NCBI RefSeq assembly: GCF_001431415.1
Contig: NZ_LDJI01000006.1
Location: 124,001 to 188,000 of the forward strand
Origin: Stenotrophomonas humi
GTDB lineage: Bacteria; Pseudomonadota; Gammaproteobacteria; Xanthomonadales; Xanthomonadaceae
DNA length: 64,000 nucleotides
Direction: 5' to 3'
Both the position numbers and the translations under genes were made by a program. Every line of letters begins with the position of its first letter. The stretch's first letter is position 1. The notes under the pieces were generated by a model. It worked only from the letters and a program-made list of their open reading frames with translations, ran no database searches and had not been told where the DNA came from. Shown here in pieces: positions 39,930-49,874 of the stretch.

Positions 39930-41225
39930 TCACTGGGTCGACTCGGGTGCAACCGGCTTGCGTGATTCGTAAGGGCTGCCAAGGATGATGCGTGCGCTGC
40001 GTTGGTAGCTCCAATACGCCACGCCCCAGTTGAGCAGCACCACCAGCCGGTTGCGGAAGCCGATCAGGAAGAACACGTGCGCGGCCAGCCAGAACCACCA
40101 GGCGAGCAGGCCTGACAGCTGCAGTTTGCCGACATGCACGATGGCGGCCATGCGGCCGATGGTCGCCAGGTTGCCCTGGTCGTTATAACGGAACGGCGGT
40201 GGCGCGGGTTTGCCGTGCAGGCGTGCACGGATGCTGTCTGCGATGTGCGCGCCCATCTGCTTGGCCGCCGGTGCCACGCCGGGAACCGGGCGACCGTCGT
40301 CCTGCATCAGCGAGGCCAGGTCGCCGGCGACGAAGATCTCCGGATGGCCGGGGACGGTGAGGTCGGGCAGCACCTGCACACGCCCGGCACGGTCCAGCGG
40401 CACCTCCAGCGTGCGTCCCAGCGGGGAGGCGGCAACACCTGCGGCCCACACCACGGTGCGTGCCGGCACGAAGGTATCGCCGAGCTGGAAGCCCTGCGCG
40501 TCGATGTTGTTTACCGGCGTGCCGGTCAGCACTTCCACGCCCAGTCTTTCCAGCTGCTGGCGGGCCTTGAGCGAGAGCGTGTCCGGGAACGAGGAGAGCA
40601 CGCGCGGGCCGGCCTCCACCAGCCGCACCTTGGCCGAGGCCGGGTCGATATGGCGGAATTCGTTTTTCAGCGTATGCCGGGCGATCTCGGCCAGGGTGCC
40701 GGCCAGTTCCACGCCGGTAGGGCCGCCGCCGACCACGGCAAAGCTGAGCCAGGCGGCTTTCTTGTCGGGGTCGGATTCGGCTTCGGCGCGCTCGAAGGCG
40801 AGCAGCAGTTTGCGGCGCAGGAGCAGGGCGTCGTCCAGGGTCTTCAGGCCGGGGGCATCCTTGGCCCATTCGTCGTGACCGAAGTAGGCATGGGTGGCGC
40901 CGCTGGCGACCACCAGCAGGTCGTAGTCCACGTAAGTGGCGTCGCCCAGCAGCACGCGACGTTGCTGCTTGTCGATGGAGACCACTTCACCCAGCCGCAC
41001 ATCGACGTTGTGTTGCCTGCGCAGGATGTGGCGCAGCGGTGCGGCGATATCCGGCGAGGACAGGCCGGCGGTGGCGACCTGGTAGAGCAGTGGCTGGAAC
41101 AGATGGTGATTGCGCCGGTCGATCAGGGTGATGCGCAGCGGGGCATTGGCGAGGGCGCGGGTGGCCCACAGGCCGGCAAAACCGCCGCCGACGATGACCA
41201 GGTGGGGAACTGGGTCGTGTGGCAT
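39930..41225 (-). CDS. ndh: Type II NADH dehydrogenase (NDH-2)
   Basis: 431 residues, single-subunit non-proton-pumping NADH:quinone oxidoreductase. FAD-binding Rossmann motif LVIVGGGFAGLWATRAL at the N-terminus and NADH-binding motif FAVVGGGPTGVELAGTLAE near residue 165. GLSSPDIAAPLRHILR, AAGVAASPLG and FVAGDLASL are typical. The C-terminus has a hydrophobic membrane anchor (LLAWWFWLAAHVFFLIGF). The ATG at 41225 has AAGGAG upstream. It is divergent from the NYN gene. A flavoprotein of the inner membrane's cytoplasmic face. Confidence 0.93.
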   Translation of the reverse strand: MPHDPVPHLVIVGGGFAGLWATRALANAPLRITLIDRRNHHLFQPLLYQVATAGLSSPDIAAPLRHILRRQHNVDVRLGEVVSIDKQQRRVLLGDATYVDYDLLVVASGATHAYFGHDEWAKDAPGLKTLDDALLLRRKLLLAFERAEAESDPDKKAAWLSFAVVGGGPTGVELAGTLAEIARHTLKNEFRHIDPASAKVRLVEAGPRVLSSFPDTLSLKARQQLERLGVEVLTGTPVNNIDAQGFQLGDTFVPARTVVWAAGVAASPLGRTLEVPLDRAGRVQVLPDLTVPGHPEIFVAGDLASLMQDDGRPVPGVAPAAKQMGAHIADSIRARLHGKPAPPPFRYNDQGNLATIGRMAAIVHVGKLQLSGLLAWWFWLAAHVFFLIGFRNRLVVLLNWGVAYWSYQRSARIILGSPYESRKPVAPESTQ

Positions 41226-41350
41226 GGAGTCTCCTTGAGGGCCGGCAAGCCGGCCAATGGCAACAACGGGCACCGACGATGATTGCATGTGACATGGCGT
41301 GAACACGAGTTGGCGATACTGGTGCCCAGCCCTTTGTCATGGAGCACCAC

Positions 41351-42193
41351 GTGTCCGAGCCCGAAAAGCGAATCGCACTGTTGATTGACGCCGACAACGC
41401 CCCGGCATCGAAGATCGACGAAATCCTGGTTGAAGTGGCCGGCTATGGCGTGGCCAACGTGCGCCGGGCCTATGGCGACTGGAAGAACCCACGTTTGAAG
41501 GGCTGGGAAAGCGTGCTGCACGAATTCGCGATCCGGCCCATCCAGCAATTTGCGTATTCCAAAGGGAAAAATGCCTCGGACATGGCCATGGTGGTGGATG
41601 GCATGGACCTGCTGTATGCACGGAATCTGGACGCTTTTGCCATCGTCTCCAGTGATGCGGATTTCACGCCGCTGGTGATGCGGCTGCTGACTGACGGACT
41701 GAAGGTCTACGGCTTTGGCGAGCAGAAAACGCCGTTGGCCTTCGTCAATGCCTGCTCCAAGTTCATCTACCTGGAAGCCTTGGGGAATGAACGCGTTGAT
41801 CCGCATGAGGTCAATGCTGAACCACAGGCGGCGGCGCCTGCAGCTGCGACACCGGCCGCGACCGAAGGTGCAGCGGCAGCAACTCCGCCGGCTGCCGCAT
41901 CACTGATCACGCCGCGCTCCAAGAGTGAGCTGCGCAGTGATACGCGGCTGATCAACTTGTTGCATGGTGCAGTGGAAGCGGCGGCTGACGAACAGGGCTG
42001 GGCGATGCTCAGCGCGGTTGGCAACCAGATCGCCAACCGGGCCTCGTTCGATTCGCGCAACTACGGTTATCGAAAGCTGAGTGACCTGATGAAGGCCACG
42101 GGCCTGTTCGAGGTGAAGAAGGTCGGCAAGCTGTCCACGGTGCGGGCGGCGCCGCGCAAGGCCGGGACGAAGCGCGCTGCGGCGAAGGCATGA
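41351..42193 (+). CDS. NYN domain protein with C-terminal OST-HTH/LOTUS-like domain
   Basis: 280 residues. The N-terminal NYN (PIN-like) nuclease domain has the acidic residues LLIDADNAPASKID, DMAMVVDGMDLLY and FAIVSSDADFTPLV. An Ala/Pro-rich linker (about residues 155-185) is followed by RLINLLHGAVEAAADEQGWAMLSAVGNQIANRASFDSRNYGYRKLSDLMKATGLFEV, which fits an OST-HTH RNA-binding module. This pairing suggests an RNA-processing nuclease. GTG 41351 is chosen since GGAG lies 6 nt before it; ATG 41339, four codons earlier, is the alternative. Cytoplasmic. The RNA target is unknown. Confidence 0.87.
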   Translation: MSEPEKRIALLIDADNAPASKIDEILVEVAGYGVANVRRAYGDWKNPRLKGWESVLHEFAIRPIQQFAYSKGKNASDMAMVVDGMDLLYARNLDAFAIVSSDADFTPLVMRLLTDGLKVYGFGEQKTPLAFVNACSKFIYLEALGNERVDPHEVNAEPQAAAPAAATPAATEGAAAATPPAAASLITPRSKSELRSDTRLINLLHGAVEAAADEQGWAMLSAVGNQIANRASFDSRNYGYRKLSDLMKATGLFEVKKVGKLSTVRAAPRKAGTKRAAAKA

Positions 42194-42348
42194 GCCGGTG
42201 GATGGCTTTGTTCGAGCTGCCGGTTGTTTTCCAGGCCGTCATTGCCGCCGGCGCGGCAACTATGATGTGAAAGACGGCTGTACTACGGCATGCAACGGGC
42301 AGCATCATTCACGCCAGCCAAGCGAATCGTTTCCAATGGAGCAAGCGA

Positions 42349-42969
42349 ATGTTGAAGATCTGGGGCCGGCGCAACTCAAGCAACGTGCGCAAGGTGTTGT
42401 GGTGTGCCGAGGAGATCGGCCTGCCCTATGAATCCATTGAAGTGGGCGGGGCGTTCGGCGGCACGCAGTCGCCGGAGTATCGCGCGATGAATCCCAATGG
42501 GCTGGTGCCGGTGATCGAGGATCACGGTCTGCCGCTGTGGGAGTCCAATACGATCGTGCGCTACCTGAGCGCGCGTTATGCGCTGGGCAGGCTGTATCCA
42601 GAAGACGTGGTGCAACGCGCGCAGAGCGAGAAGTGGATGGACTGGACCACGTCCACGTTTGCGGTACCGTTCCGTGATCTGTTCTGGGGCACGTTGCGTA
42701 CCGCACCGGCCGACCGCGACGAGGTGCGCATTGCCGCGGCCCTGCAGCGTTGTGGCGAGTTGTTGATGCTGGCCGATGCCGAACTGGAGCGGCAGCCCTG
42801 GTTGTCGGGCGAGACGTTTGCGATGGGCGACATTCCGCTGGGCGCGTTTGCCTATGCGTGGTTCGAGATGCCGATCCAACGCCCGGAGTTGCCGCATCTT
42901 GCGGCGTGGTATGAACGGCTGAAACAACGGGCGGCGTATCGCAAAGCGGTGATGACGGCGTTGACGTGA
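42349..42969 (+). CDS. Glutathione S-transferase family protein
   Basis: 206 residues. The N-terminal thioredoxin-like domain starts MLKIWGRRNSSNVRKVLWCAEEIGLPYE with Ser/Asn at the active-site position, includes NPNGLVPVIEDHG (cis-Pro) and WESNTIVRYLS (glutathione gamma-glutamyl binding). The all-helical C-terminal domain ends with LPHLAAWYERLKQRAAYRKAVM. It is like the beta/theta-type bacterial GSTs. The ATG has GGAG about 8 nt upstream. It stands alone; the next 490 bp are repeats. Confidence 0.92.
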   Translation: MLKIWGRRNSSNVRKVLWCAEEIGLPYESIEVGGAFGGTQSPEYRAMNPNGLVPVIEDHGLPLWESNTIVRYLSARYALGRLYPEDVVQRAQSEKWMDWTTSTFAVPFRDLFWGTLRTAPADRDEVRIAAALQRCGELLMLADAELERQPWLSGETFAMGDIPLGAFAYAWFEMPIQRPELPHLAAWYERLKQRAAYRKAVMTALT

Positions 42970-43045
42970 GGGTTTCCAGGGCGAGTTTGGTGGTTTGCTC
43001 GAGGCTTTCCGATGCTTTTCTAGGCTTTGCTTGGAGCTTTGTTTG

Positions 43046-43089
43046 AAGCCCCTCTCCCGCTTGCGGGAGAGGGGTTGGGGTGAGGGCAG
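43046..43089. repeat. Dispersed CCCCTCTCCCGC palindrome, full copy
   Basis: Perfect 12-bp arms CCCCTCTCCCGC / GCGGGAGAGGGG around TT, followed by GTTGGGGTGAGGGCAG. The same arms and the same 3' tail recur at 58861-58904. Confidence 0.8.
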
Positions 43090-43123
43090 CTTTGGCTTTG
43101 GTTGAAGAGCAGTAGCAGCACAT

Positions 43124-43182
<59 letters not shown>

Positions 43183-43387
43183 CCCCCCTCCGCCCTTCGG
43201 ATACCTCCCCCAGCAAGCGGGAGAAGGGACGATCAAATGTGGCTGTCAGCTGAAGCCCGCAGCCCAAAGCAACCAGCAACCAGCAACAGCGCTTTCATCC
43301 GCTTCAGGCACCGCCGTCTTCGCGGGGGCAGGCCCTTTGTTCTCCGGCAGGCGGGGGAAGGGAAAGCAATCTCCGTCCAGCCTTATG

Positions 43388-43420
43388 AAAAAAAAGCCGC
43401 GCTGTTGCCAGCGCGGCTGT
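43388..43420 (-). terminator. Rho-independent terminator for the TonB receptor gene
   Basis: Read on the minus strand: stem AGCCGCGCTG / CAGCGCGGCT, loop of four, then a T8 run. It lies 38 bp beyond the receptor stop. Confidence 0.88.
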
Positions 43421-43457
43421 TCATCACCGTCGTGCGTTGGGCACGGTTACAACGGTC

Positions 43458-46400
43458 TTAGAACTTCCAGTTCATTCCGAAGTACATCACACGGCCCGCG
43501 TAACCGTTGGAGTAGAAGCGGGCCTTGGTGTCGTTGCCAAGATGCGTGCGGGTCTCTTCCTTGGTCAGGTTCAACACCGAGGCAGTCAAGCTCAGTGCCG
43601 GGGTGATGTTGTAGGCGGCGTTCAGGTCGATCTGCTGGTAGGGCTCCTGGTAGAGGTTCAGGCCGCTGACCAGGCCCTGCACCACTTCGCCGCGACGGTT
43701 CCAGGAGGCACGCAGCAGCAGTTTTTCCACTTCATAGAACACGGTGAAGTTGGCCTGGTTCTCGGCGCTGCCAACCAGCGGTGACTTGCCGATCGCCGTA
43801 CCGTCTTCCAGGGTGATTGCTGCTTCGTTGGTGTCGTTCCAGGTGTAGTTCGCCTGGAAGCCCAGGCCGAAATCCAGCGTATGCTGCGCGTAGAACTCCA
43901 CACCCTGCGACACCGCATCACGACCACCGGCGGTGGTGGAGTAGTTCTGCACGACCACGCTCTGGCCGCCGACGTTCTGCGTCACGTCCTGCACCACCGG
44001 TACCGAGAAGTTGCTGACGTCCTTGCGGAACAGGCCCAGGCCCAGCACCGAGCCAGGCTGGAAGTACCACTCCACGCCGATGTCGTATTGGGTGGCTTTG
44101 TAGGCTTCCAGATTCTTGTTGCTGCCCGAGCCGTACCAGCCCTGCTCGCTGGCACCACCGGTGAGGCGGCGGTCGTTGACGTATTCGGGGCTGAAGTATT
44201 CCAGGCTGCCCGGTGCGGCGATGTTGCTGTAGCTCGGGCGTGAGATCACCTTGGAGGCGGCAGCGCGCAGCAGCAGGTTGTCGGTCAGGTCGTAGGCCAG
44301 GTTGAAGCTGGGCAGCACGTCGGTGTAGTTGCGGTCCAGGCCGCTGACCGCGAACGACTCTTCGCGCTGCTGGTCGTCCGAGAGCCGCCAGTACCCTTCG
44401 GTGCCGCAATAGGTATCGGCGGGTGCGCCACCGGGTACCGTGGCGCCGGCCTGGCAGGCCAGCGGGTTGCCGTTGGCGTCATCGTAGAAGTAGTCGTTGT
44501 ACGAGGTCACCTTGTCGGTGGAATCAGCGTGTTGGCGGGTGCTGACCACGCGCACGCCGACGTTGCCGCGCAGGCGCTCGGTGCGGAAGTTGGCCTGCAG
44601 GTAGGTGGAGTAGATCTTTTCGTCCACGTTGTAGACGAAGTTGTCCTCGTTGCGGGTCTGCATCGGCCCGTAGGTCTTGTTCAGATGGGCGATGTAGGCC
44701 GGGTAGTTGATGGCCGGGAACGCGCTTGCATTGATGCCGCCGGCGAGGTTGCCCATGCCGTACACGAAGTCCGGCGAGAACTGCTGGGCGATGTCGTTGC
44801 AGCGGCCGTTCCAGTAGCGGTTGCCGTAGTCGCTCGGGTCGGTGCCGGGACAGGCCCAGTAGCTGTTGCCGGTGCTGCGGTGGATGCCACCGTCACGGTA
44901 CTTGACGCCGAACTGCAGCGATTCCAGGAAGCCTGAGTCGTTGTGCCAGGTGGTATCGATCTGGGCGAACTTTTGCTGGTTGGTGTTACGGGTCCAGGAC
45001 GAGCCGGTGGAGCCGAGGTCAACCTGCAGGATGCCGTTCTTCAGGTTCTGCATCAGTTCCGGCGAGAACGCCATCGACGGCGTGCCGGTCAGGCTCCAGG
45101 AGCTGGCCAGGTTGCCCAGGTTCCAACTGCCGTCCGCATTCTGGCTGCGCGGCTTGAGCGGCACCGAGAACTGCAGCGACGGGCCGCCCTCGGCCCAGGT
45201 GCGTCCGCCCTTGAAGGCGATGTCGACCGATTCACCGATCCATTCGGCGGAGAAATCGACGGTCTGCGACAGTGCTTCTTCGAGGTTGTAGCTGCCGGTG
45301 ATCTGCGGGGTCGGCACGGTGCAGTCGTCAGAACCCCAACCGCCCGGCGCCATGCCGCCGGCGGCGGCTTGGTCTTCGCTGCAGTAGTAGGTCTTGCCCG
45401 GGTGCTTGCTGTAGTTGGCGCCGGTAACGATGGTGCCACTCGGGTCCATGGTCAGCCCATCGAGCAGGCGCCCGCCGGCCCAGTTGCCGTCGCCCCAATA
45501 GCGGGCGATGTTCCATTCCGGCACCTTGATGGTGTGGGTCTGGGAGTTCTGCGACAGGTCGAAGCGGAAGTAGTTCGCGGTCAGGGTGAGGTTGTCCACC
45601 GGCTTGAATTGCAGGGTGATCTGGCCGCCCTTGCGCTCGCGTTCCTCGTCCTTGACGTCGAGGTTCACCGAGGTCGGCATCATGAAGCCGGTGTAGTACT
45701 TGCCGTTCTGGTCGTAGAAGCCGGTACCGCCCCACCAGTTGGAGTTGAAGTCGGAGGGGTTGCCGTTGACGTCAACCGCGGTGCCACCTTCGTCACGGCC
45801 ATACCAGGACCAGCCTTCGGTGCTGGCGCCCATGGTGCGGGTGGTGCGCTTCTGGTTGGTATAACCGACGAACACGCCGAAGCGGTCGTCCTTGTCATGC
45901 CACGAATATGAGGCCGAGAGCTGGCCGTCGGTCTTCTTGGTGGTGTCGGCCCAGGTGCCTTCGACGGAGACGAAGCCGGTGTTGGATTCCATGTCCAGCG
46001 GGCGGCGCGTGTGCAGGATCACCGTGCCGCCGATGCCGCCTTCGTCGATGCGCGCTTCCGGCGACTTGAACAGTTCGGCGCTGCCCAGCATGTTCGCCGG
46101 CAGCAGGGTGTAGTTGAACGAACGGGTCGGGTCGCCGTTGGATTCGGCGGTGGCCACGTAGTTGCCGTTCAACTCGGTCAGGGTCAGCTCCGAGGACAGG
46201 CCGCGCACGCTGACGTTCTTACCTTCGCCACCGCTGCGGGTGATGATCACGCCCGGCACGCGCTGCAGCGCGTCGGCCACGTTCTTGTCGGGGAACTTGC
46301 CCACGTCTTCGGCGGTGATCACTTCGACCACGGCATTGGCGTCGCGCTTCTGCTCAAGGCTTTTTTCGATGGCGTAGCGGTAGCCGGTGACGTTGACGCT

Positions 46401-46544
46401 GTCGAGCGTGGTGGCGCTGGGCGACGGCGTTGCGGTGGTGGCTTGCTGTGCGAAAGCGCTGGCCGGCAGCAGGGCGGCTGACAGTGCGATGGCGATGGCA
46501 GCTGACAGTGTGTCGCGGCCGTGTGTGCGTGCGTTGTGTTTCAT
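43458..46544 (-). CDS. TonB-dependent receptor of the mannose-glycan utilisation locus
   Basis: 1028 residues. The signal peptide ends near ASAFA-QQA. A TonB-box-like stretch (TLDSVNVTGYR) follows, then a plug domain (EDVGKFPDKNVADALQRVPGVIITRSGGEGKNVSVRGLSSELTLTELNG) and a 22-strand barrel ending in a terminal Phe (YFGMNWKF). It belongs to the very large carbohydrate-associated receptors of Xanthomonadaceae and Caulobacterales. The ATG has CAGGAGAG upstream. An ATCGAT palindrome lies 44 bp upstream of the start and another 170 bp upstream, both likely LacI operators. It is divergent from the GH92 gene. Uptake of mannose-containing oligosaccharides is inferred from the neighbours. Confidence 0.93.
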   Translation of the reverse strand: MKHNARTHGRDTLSAAIAIALSAALLPASAFAQQATTATPSPSATTLDSVNVTGYRYAIEKSLEQKRDANAVVEVITAEDVGKFPDKNVADALQRVPGVIITRSGGEGKNVSVRGLSSELTLTELNGNYVATAESNGDPTRSFNYTLLPANMLGSAELFKSPEARIDEGGIGGTVILHTRRPLDMESNTGFVSVEGTWADTTKKTDGQLSASYSWHDKDDRFGVFVGYTNQKRTTRTMGASTEGWSWYGRDEGGTAVDVNGNPSDFNSNWWGGTGFYDQNGKYYTGFMMPTSVNLDVKDEERERKGGQITLQFKPVDNLTLTANYFRFDLSQNSQTHTIKVPEWNIARYWGDGNWAGGRLLDGLTMDPSGTIVTGANYSKHPGKTYYCSEDQAAAGGMAPGGWGSDDCTVPTPQITGSYNLEEALSQTVDFSAEWIGESVDIAFKGGRTWAEGGPSLQFSVPLKPRSQNADGSWNLGNLASSWSLTGTPSMAFSPELMQNLKNGILQVDLGSTGSSWTRNTNQQKFAQIDTTWHNDSGFLESLQFGVKYRDGGIHRSTGNSYWACPGTDPSDYGNRYWNGRCNDIAQQFSPDFVYGMGNLAGGINASAFPAINYPAYIAHLNKTYGPMQTRNEDNFVYNVDEKIYSTYLQANFRTERLRGNVGVRVVSTRQHADSTDKVTSYNDYFYDDANGNPLACQAGATVPGGAPADTYCGTEGYWRLSDDQQREESFAVSGLDRNYTDVLPSFNLAYDLTDNLLLRAAASKVISRPSYSNIAAPGSLEYFSPEYVNDRRLTGGASEQGWYGSGSNKNLEAYKATQYDIGVEWYFQPGSVLGLGLFRKDVSNFSVPVVQDVTQNVGGQSVVVQNYSTTAGGRDAVSQGVEFYAQHTLDFGLGFQANYTWNDTNEAAITLEDGTAIGKSPLVGSAENQANFTVFYEVEKLLLRASWNRRGEVVQGLVSGLNLYQEPYQQIDLNAAYNITPALSLTASVLNLTKEETRTHLGNDTKARFYSNGYAGRVMYFGMNWKF

Positions 46545-46583
46545 TCCCCTCTCCTGGATTGAATACGTGGCTGATGCGGAAAC

Positions 46584-46597
46584 TTGAATCGATCTAA
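46584..46597. promoter_or_regulatory. Candidate LacI-family operator 1 (TonB receptor)
   Basis: TTGAATCGATCTAA, 40 bp upstream of the receptor start codon; matches the consensus TTGGATCGATCYAW shared by five sites in the locus. Confidence 0.75.
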
Positions 46598-46709
46598 TTA
46601 TTGGAGCCGACTTCATATGTGAGCGCAGGGTGCCTGGTGCATGGCGTTCCGGCCATGGGTGGCCAGGCCCCCGCATCTTCCTCATTCCCGGCAATCGTGG
46701 TCATTCGAT

Positions 46710-46723
46710 TTGGATCGATCTAA
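46710..46723. promoter_or_regulatory. Candidate LacI-family operator 2
   Basis: TTGGATCGATCTAA, 126 bp from operator 1, still on the receptor side of the spacer. Confidence 0.75.
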
Positions 46724-46815
46724 ACGATTGGCGCGGATTTTTTAACACAGGCCGCTGGCCGACGCATGCTGCTACGCAATATGGCGGGGCGGGGTTGGCG
46801 GGAGTGCCGGGCTGG

Positions 46816-46886
46816 CCTGCGCAGCCTGACTGCGCTCTACCCGATGGGTGGGTGTGCGTTGGGTAGTGCCGAGCCGTGCTCGGCAG
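46816..46886. repeat. REP cluster (SMAG-like)
   Basis: GTAGTGCCGAGCCGTGCTCG (46863 on) is a GTAG-headed hairpin like that at 3057. Just to its left a minus-strand GTAG-headed hairpin (GCGCAG-TCAGG-CTGCGC) faces the other way. A further imperfect palindrome follows to about 46935. Confidence 0.65.
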
Positions 46887-47004
46887 GGGCGTGGCCGGGC
46901 AAGCCTCCAGCGCAGCGTGGCTGCACGCTGCAGCGGCCAGGGGCACTTTTCCGGCGCCTGATGCTGCGCCGCAGAATGCATCAGCGGAAATTGTCATGCT
47001 TTAC

Positions 47005-47018
47005 TTGGATCGATCTAA
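47005..47018. promoter_or_regulatory. Candidate LacI-family operator 3 (GH92)
   Basis: TTGGATCGATCTAA, identical over 14 bp to operator 2, about 300 bp upstream of the GH92 start. Confidence 0.75.
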
Positions 47019-47313
47019 ATTCACAGGGGCGGGATCCGGGGCGGTGCAAAGGGGGCTGCGCAGCCACGCGCCACCGTCGCATTGGCCCGGCCTTCAACTC
47101 ACCAAGGTGTCGTGACCATGCTCAGGTTTTTCCCCGATCGTTGCCTTGCCGACCCGCTATTTGGGCTTCGGTTCTCCCCTGTCCAATGCCAGCCAGTTTC
47201 CTGATCCCGGCACTCTCTCCCCCATCCCTCAGCGGATGGGCCGGGCATCAGCGGCCCGGCTTCGGCCGGGCCACCCTCTCGCCATACCGACATCGACCCA
47301 CAGGATCCAGCAC

Positions 47314-49776
47314 ATGAGCCGCATGCCGTCCGCTACCTTGCTTCCCCTCGCGCGCCGCCCGTTGGCGGGCCTGGCCTGTCTGCTGGCGCTGTCGTTCGCG
47401 CCGCTGCTGCAGGCTGCGTCGGCCGGACTGGAGCGCGAGGTCAACACCTTCATTGGTAGCAAGGACGACGGCAACACTTATCCGGGTGCTTCGGCGCCGT
47501 TCGGGTTGATCCAGGTCAGCCCCATCGGCAGCCATTACGCCGGCTGGCGCTATGACGATGAAAAGATCCGTGGCTTCGGACATTCCTTCATTTCCGGCGC
47601 CGGTTGCTGGGAGCAGGGTGGCCAGGTGTCGGTGTTGCCGGTGACCGGCAGCATTGGCCCGGGCGGTGATTTCGATACCAAGGACGCCAAGCGCTTCGAT
47701 CACAAGAACTACGCCTCGGCCTACAGCCACGACGGTGAAATCGGCCAGGCCGGCTACTACAAGGTGCGCCTGACCAACTACGGCGGCATCGACGTGGAAA
47801 CCACTGCGCGCACCCGCGCTGCGAGCGAGCGTTACACCTTCAGTGCCGACAACGGCCAGGGCCATGTGCTGATCAACGTGGGCCAGGCCAATGAGCGGCA
47901 TTCGGTAATCGGCAGCGTCGTTGATGTGGTTGGCGACCGTGCGGTGGAAGGCAAGCTGGTGACCAAGAGCTTCTGCGGTGGCCACCAGTACACCACGTGG
48001 TTCCGCATCGAATTCGATCGTCCGTTCAAGGCGTTTGGTACCTGGGGCGAGGGCGGCGGCCTGCCCAATGCACGTCACAGCATGGAAGGCGAACTCAAGC
48101 CCAATGGCGCTTGGCTGAGTTTTGATCTGGCCGATGGCCGTGCGGTGACCGCCACCAGTGCGATCTCGCACGTGGATGCCGACGGTGCACGCAACAACCT
48201 GCGCGTCGATGGCATGCAGGGCGATACGCTGCTGGGCTTTGACCGCATGCGCACGCTGGCGCAGCAGGCCTGGCGCAAGGAGCTGGAGGCGGTGCGTGTA
48301 CAGGGCGGCAATGCCGACGATCGCACCGTGCTGTACACCGCGCTGTATCACGCGCTGCTGCAGCCGATGACCGGCAGTGATGCCGATGGTCGCTATCGCG
48401 GCTATGACGATGCCATCCACCGTGCCGACGGTTGGACCTACTACGAATACTTCTCGCTGTGGGATACCTATCGCACGCAGAACCAATGGCTGGCGATGAC
48501 CCGCCCGGAAGTGGCGCGCGATATCGGCCGCAGCGTACTGGCCATCGACGAACAGGGGGGCTGGTTGCCGCGCTGGGGCTATGCGAATTTCGAAACCAAC
48601 ATCATGACCGGCGACCCGGTGACGCCGTTCCTGGTGGACCTGTGGCGTTTTGGTGCGCTGACAGGGCGGGAGTCCGATGCGTGGAATGCGCTGCGTCGCA
48701 ATGCATTCTCGATGCCGCCGATGAACTCGCGCTTTGCCGGCCGTTCCGGCAACGCCAGCTACCTCGCCAACGGCTATGTGGCCTATGACCGTGCGTTCCC
48801 ATCGAAAGGCATGGATGTCGATCCGCATCATGGTGGCTCGGCCACGCTCGAATACGCACTGGCCGATTGCGCATTGGCGCAGATGGCTGATGGTCTGGGC
48901 CATGCCGATGACGCAAGGACGCTGCGCGATCGTGGCGGCAACTGGCACAAGGTATGGGACGCGGACGTGCGCGATGCCGAAACCGGCTTCAGCGGCTTCC
49001 CGCGTCCGCGCGCTGAAGGTGGCCAGTGGTACACGCCGGCCGATGGTCATTACAGCCCGCGTTCGCAGCATGGCTTCCACGAAGGCACCGGTTGGCAGTA
49101 CCAGTGGTTGGCACAGCAGGATATGCCGGGGCTGGTGACTGCGATGCATGGTCGTGAAAAGGCCGGCGAACGTCTGGATGCGTTCTTCGCCTATGACGAA
49201 CTGCTGAAGGCACCGCTCACCGCCGCGCGCAAGGCGTGGGTGGTTGGCCCGTACAGCTATTACAACCAGTACCGCTACAACCCGAACAACGAGCCGGACC
49301 TGCACTCCCCGTGGATGTACACGCTGATCGGCCAGCCGTGGAAGACCGCCACCGTGGTGCGCGCCGCGCAGCAGCTGTTCACCAACGCGCCCAACGGCGT
49401 CACCGGCAATGATGACCTGGGCACGATGTCGGCCTGGTACCTGTTCAGTGCGCTGGGCCTGTACCCCGCCGTGCCGGGAAGCGGTGAGTTGCTGCTGCAT
49501 GCACCGCGCTTCAGCAATGCGCAGATCCAGCTGGGCAATGGCCGCACGCTGCAGCTGCAGGCGCCCGGCGCCGATGGCCGCAGCCTGCAGTACATCCAGG
49601 GCGTGCAGTTCAACGGCAAGCCGCAAACACAGGTGTGGCTGGATTGGGAACAGCTGCGCCAAGGCGGCACGGTGCGTTTTGAACTGGGCGCGCAGGCACC
49701 GGAGCGGGGCTGGGGCACGGCGGTTGCAGACCTGCCGGTGTCGTACTGCGCCACCCCGGGCAGCGAACTGAAGTGA
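47314..49776 (+). CDS. GH92 family alpha-mannosidase (exported)
   Basis: 820 residues. The signal peptide ends near LLQAA-SAG. GH92 landmarks: VNTFIGSKDDGNTYPGASAPFGLIQVSP, HSFISGAGCWEQGGQVSVLP, YYEYFSLWDTYRTQNQW, FHEGTGWQYQWLAQQD (acid region), NNEPDLHSPWMY and NDDLGTMSAWYLFSALGLYPAVPGSGELLLHAPRF. GH92 enzymes are calcium-dependent exo-alpha-mannosidases, mostly alpha-1,2, that act on N-glycans and mannans. It should act in the periplasm. The ATG has CAGGA upstream. The LacI regulator follows on the same strand. Confidence 0.95.
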   Translation: MSRMPSATLLPLARRPLAGLACLLALSFAPLLQAASAGLEREVNTFIGSKDDGNTYPGASAPFGLIQVSPIGSHYAGWRYDDEKIRGFGHSFISGAGCWEQGGQVSVLPVTGSIGPGGDFDTKDAKRFDHKNYASAYSHDGEIGQAGYYKVRLTNYGGIDVETTARTRAASERYTFSADNGQGHVLINVGQANERHSVIGSVVDVVGDRAVEGKLVTKSFCGGHQYTTWFRIEFDRPFKAFGTWGEGGGLPNARHSMEGELKPNGAWLSFDLADGRAVTATSAISHVDADGARNNLRVDGMQGDTLLGFDRMRTLAQQAWRKELEAVRVQGGNADDRTVLYTALYHALLQPMTGSDADGRYRGYDDAIHRADGWTYYEYFSLWDTYRTQNQWLAMTRPEVARDIGRSVLAIDEQGGWLPRWGYANFETNIMTGDPVTPFLVDLWRFGALTGRESDAWNALRRNAFSMPPMNSRFAGRSGNASYLANGYVAYDRAFPSKGMDVDPHHGGSATLEYALADCALAQMADGLGHADDARTLRDRGGNWHKVWDADVRDAETGFSGFPRPRAEGGQWYTPADGHYSPRSQHGFHEGTGWQYQWLAQQDMPGLVTAMHGREKAGERLDAFFAYDELLKAPLTAARKAWVVGPYSYYNQYRYNPNNEPDLHSPWMYTLIGQPWKTATVVRAAQQLFTNAPNGVTGNDDLGTMSAWYLFSALGLYPAVPGSGELLLHAPRFSNAQIQLGNGRTLQLQAPGADGRSLQYIQGVQFNGKPQTQVWLDWEQLRQGGTVRFELGAQAPERGWGTAVADLPVSYCATPGSELK

Positions 49777-49874
49777 GCGCCAAGCGCACCAGGCCTGCGG
49801 TGATGGCGGTGGGCGCCGATGCGCGCCCCGGCGATCCATTAGGCTTGGTGCATCCAGACAGACCAGCGGAAGCG

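Larger units (their letters stand above)
46545..47313. other. Divergent control region of the mannoside locus
   Basis: About 770 bp between the receptor (minus) and GH92 (plus). It holds three ATCGAT palindromes (46584, 46710, 47005) and REP elements (46816-46886). No gene is supported here. Confidence 0.7.
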
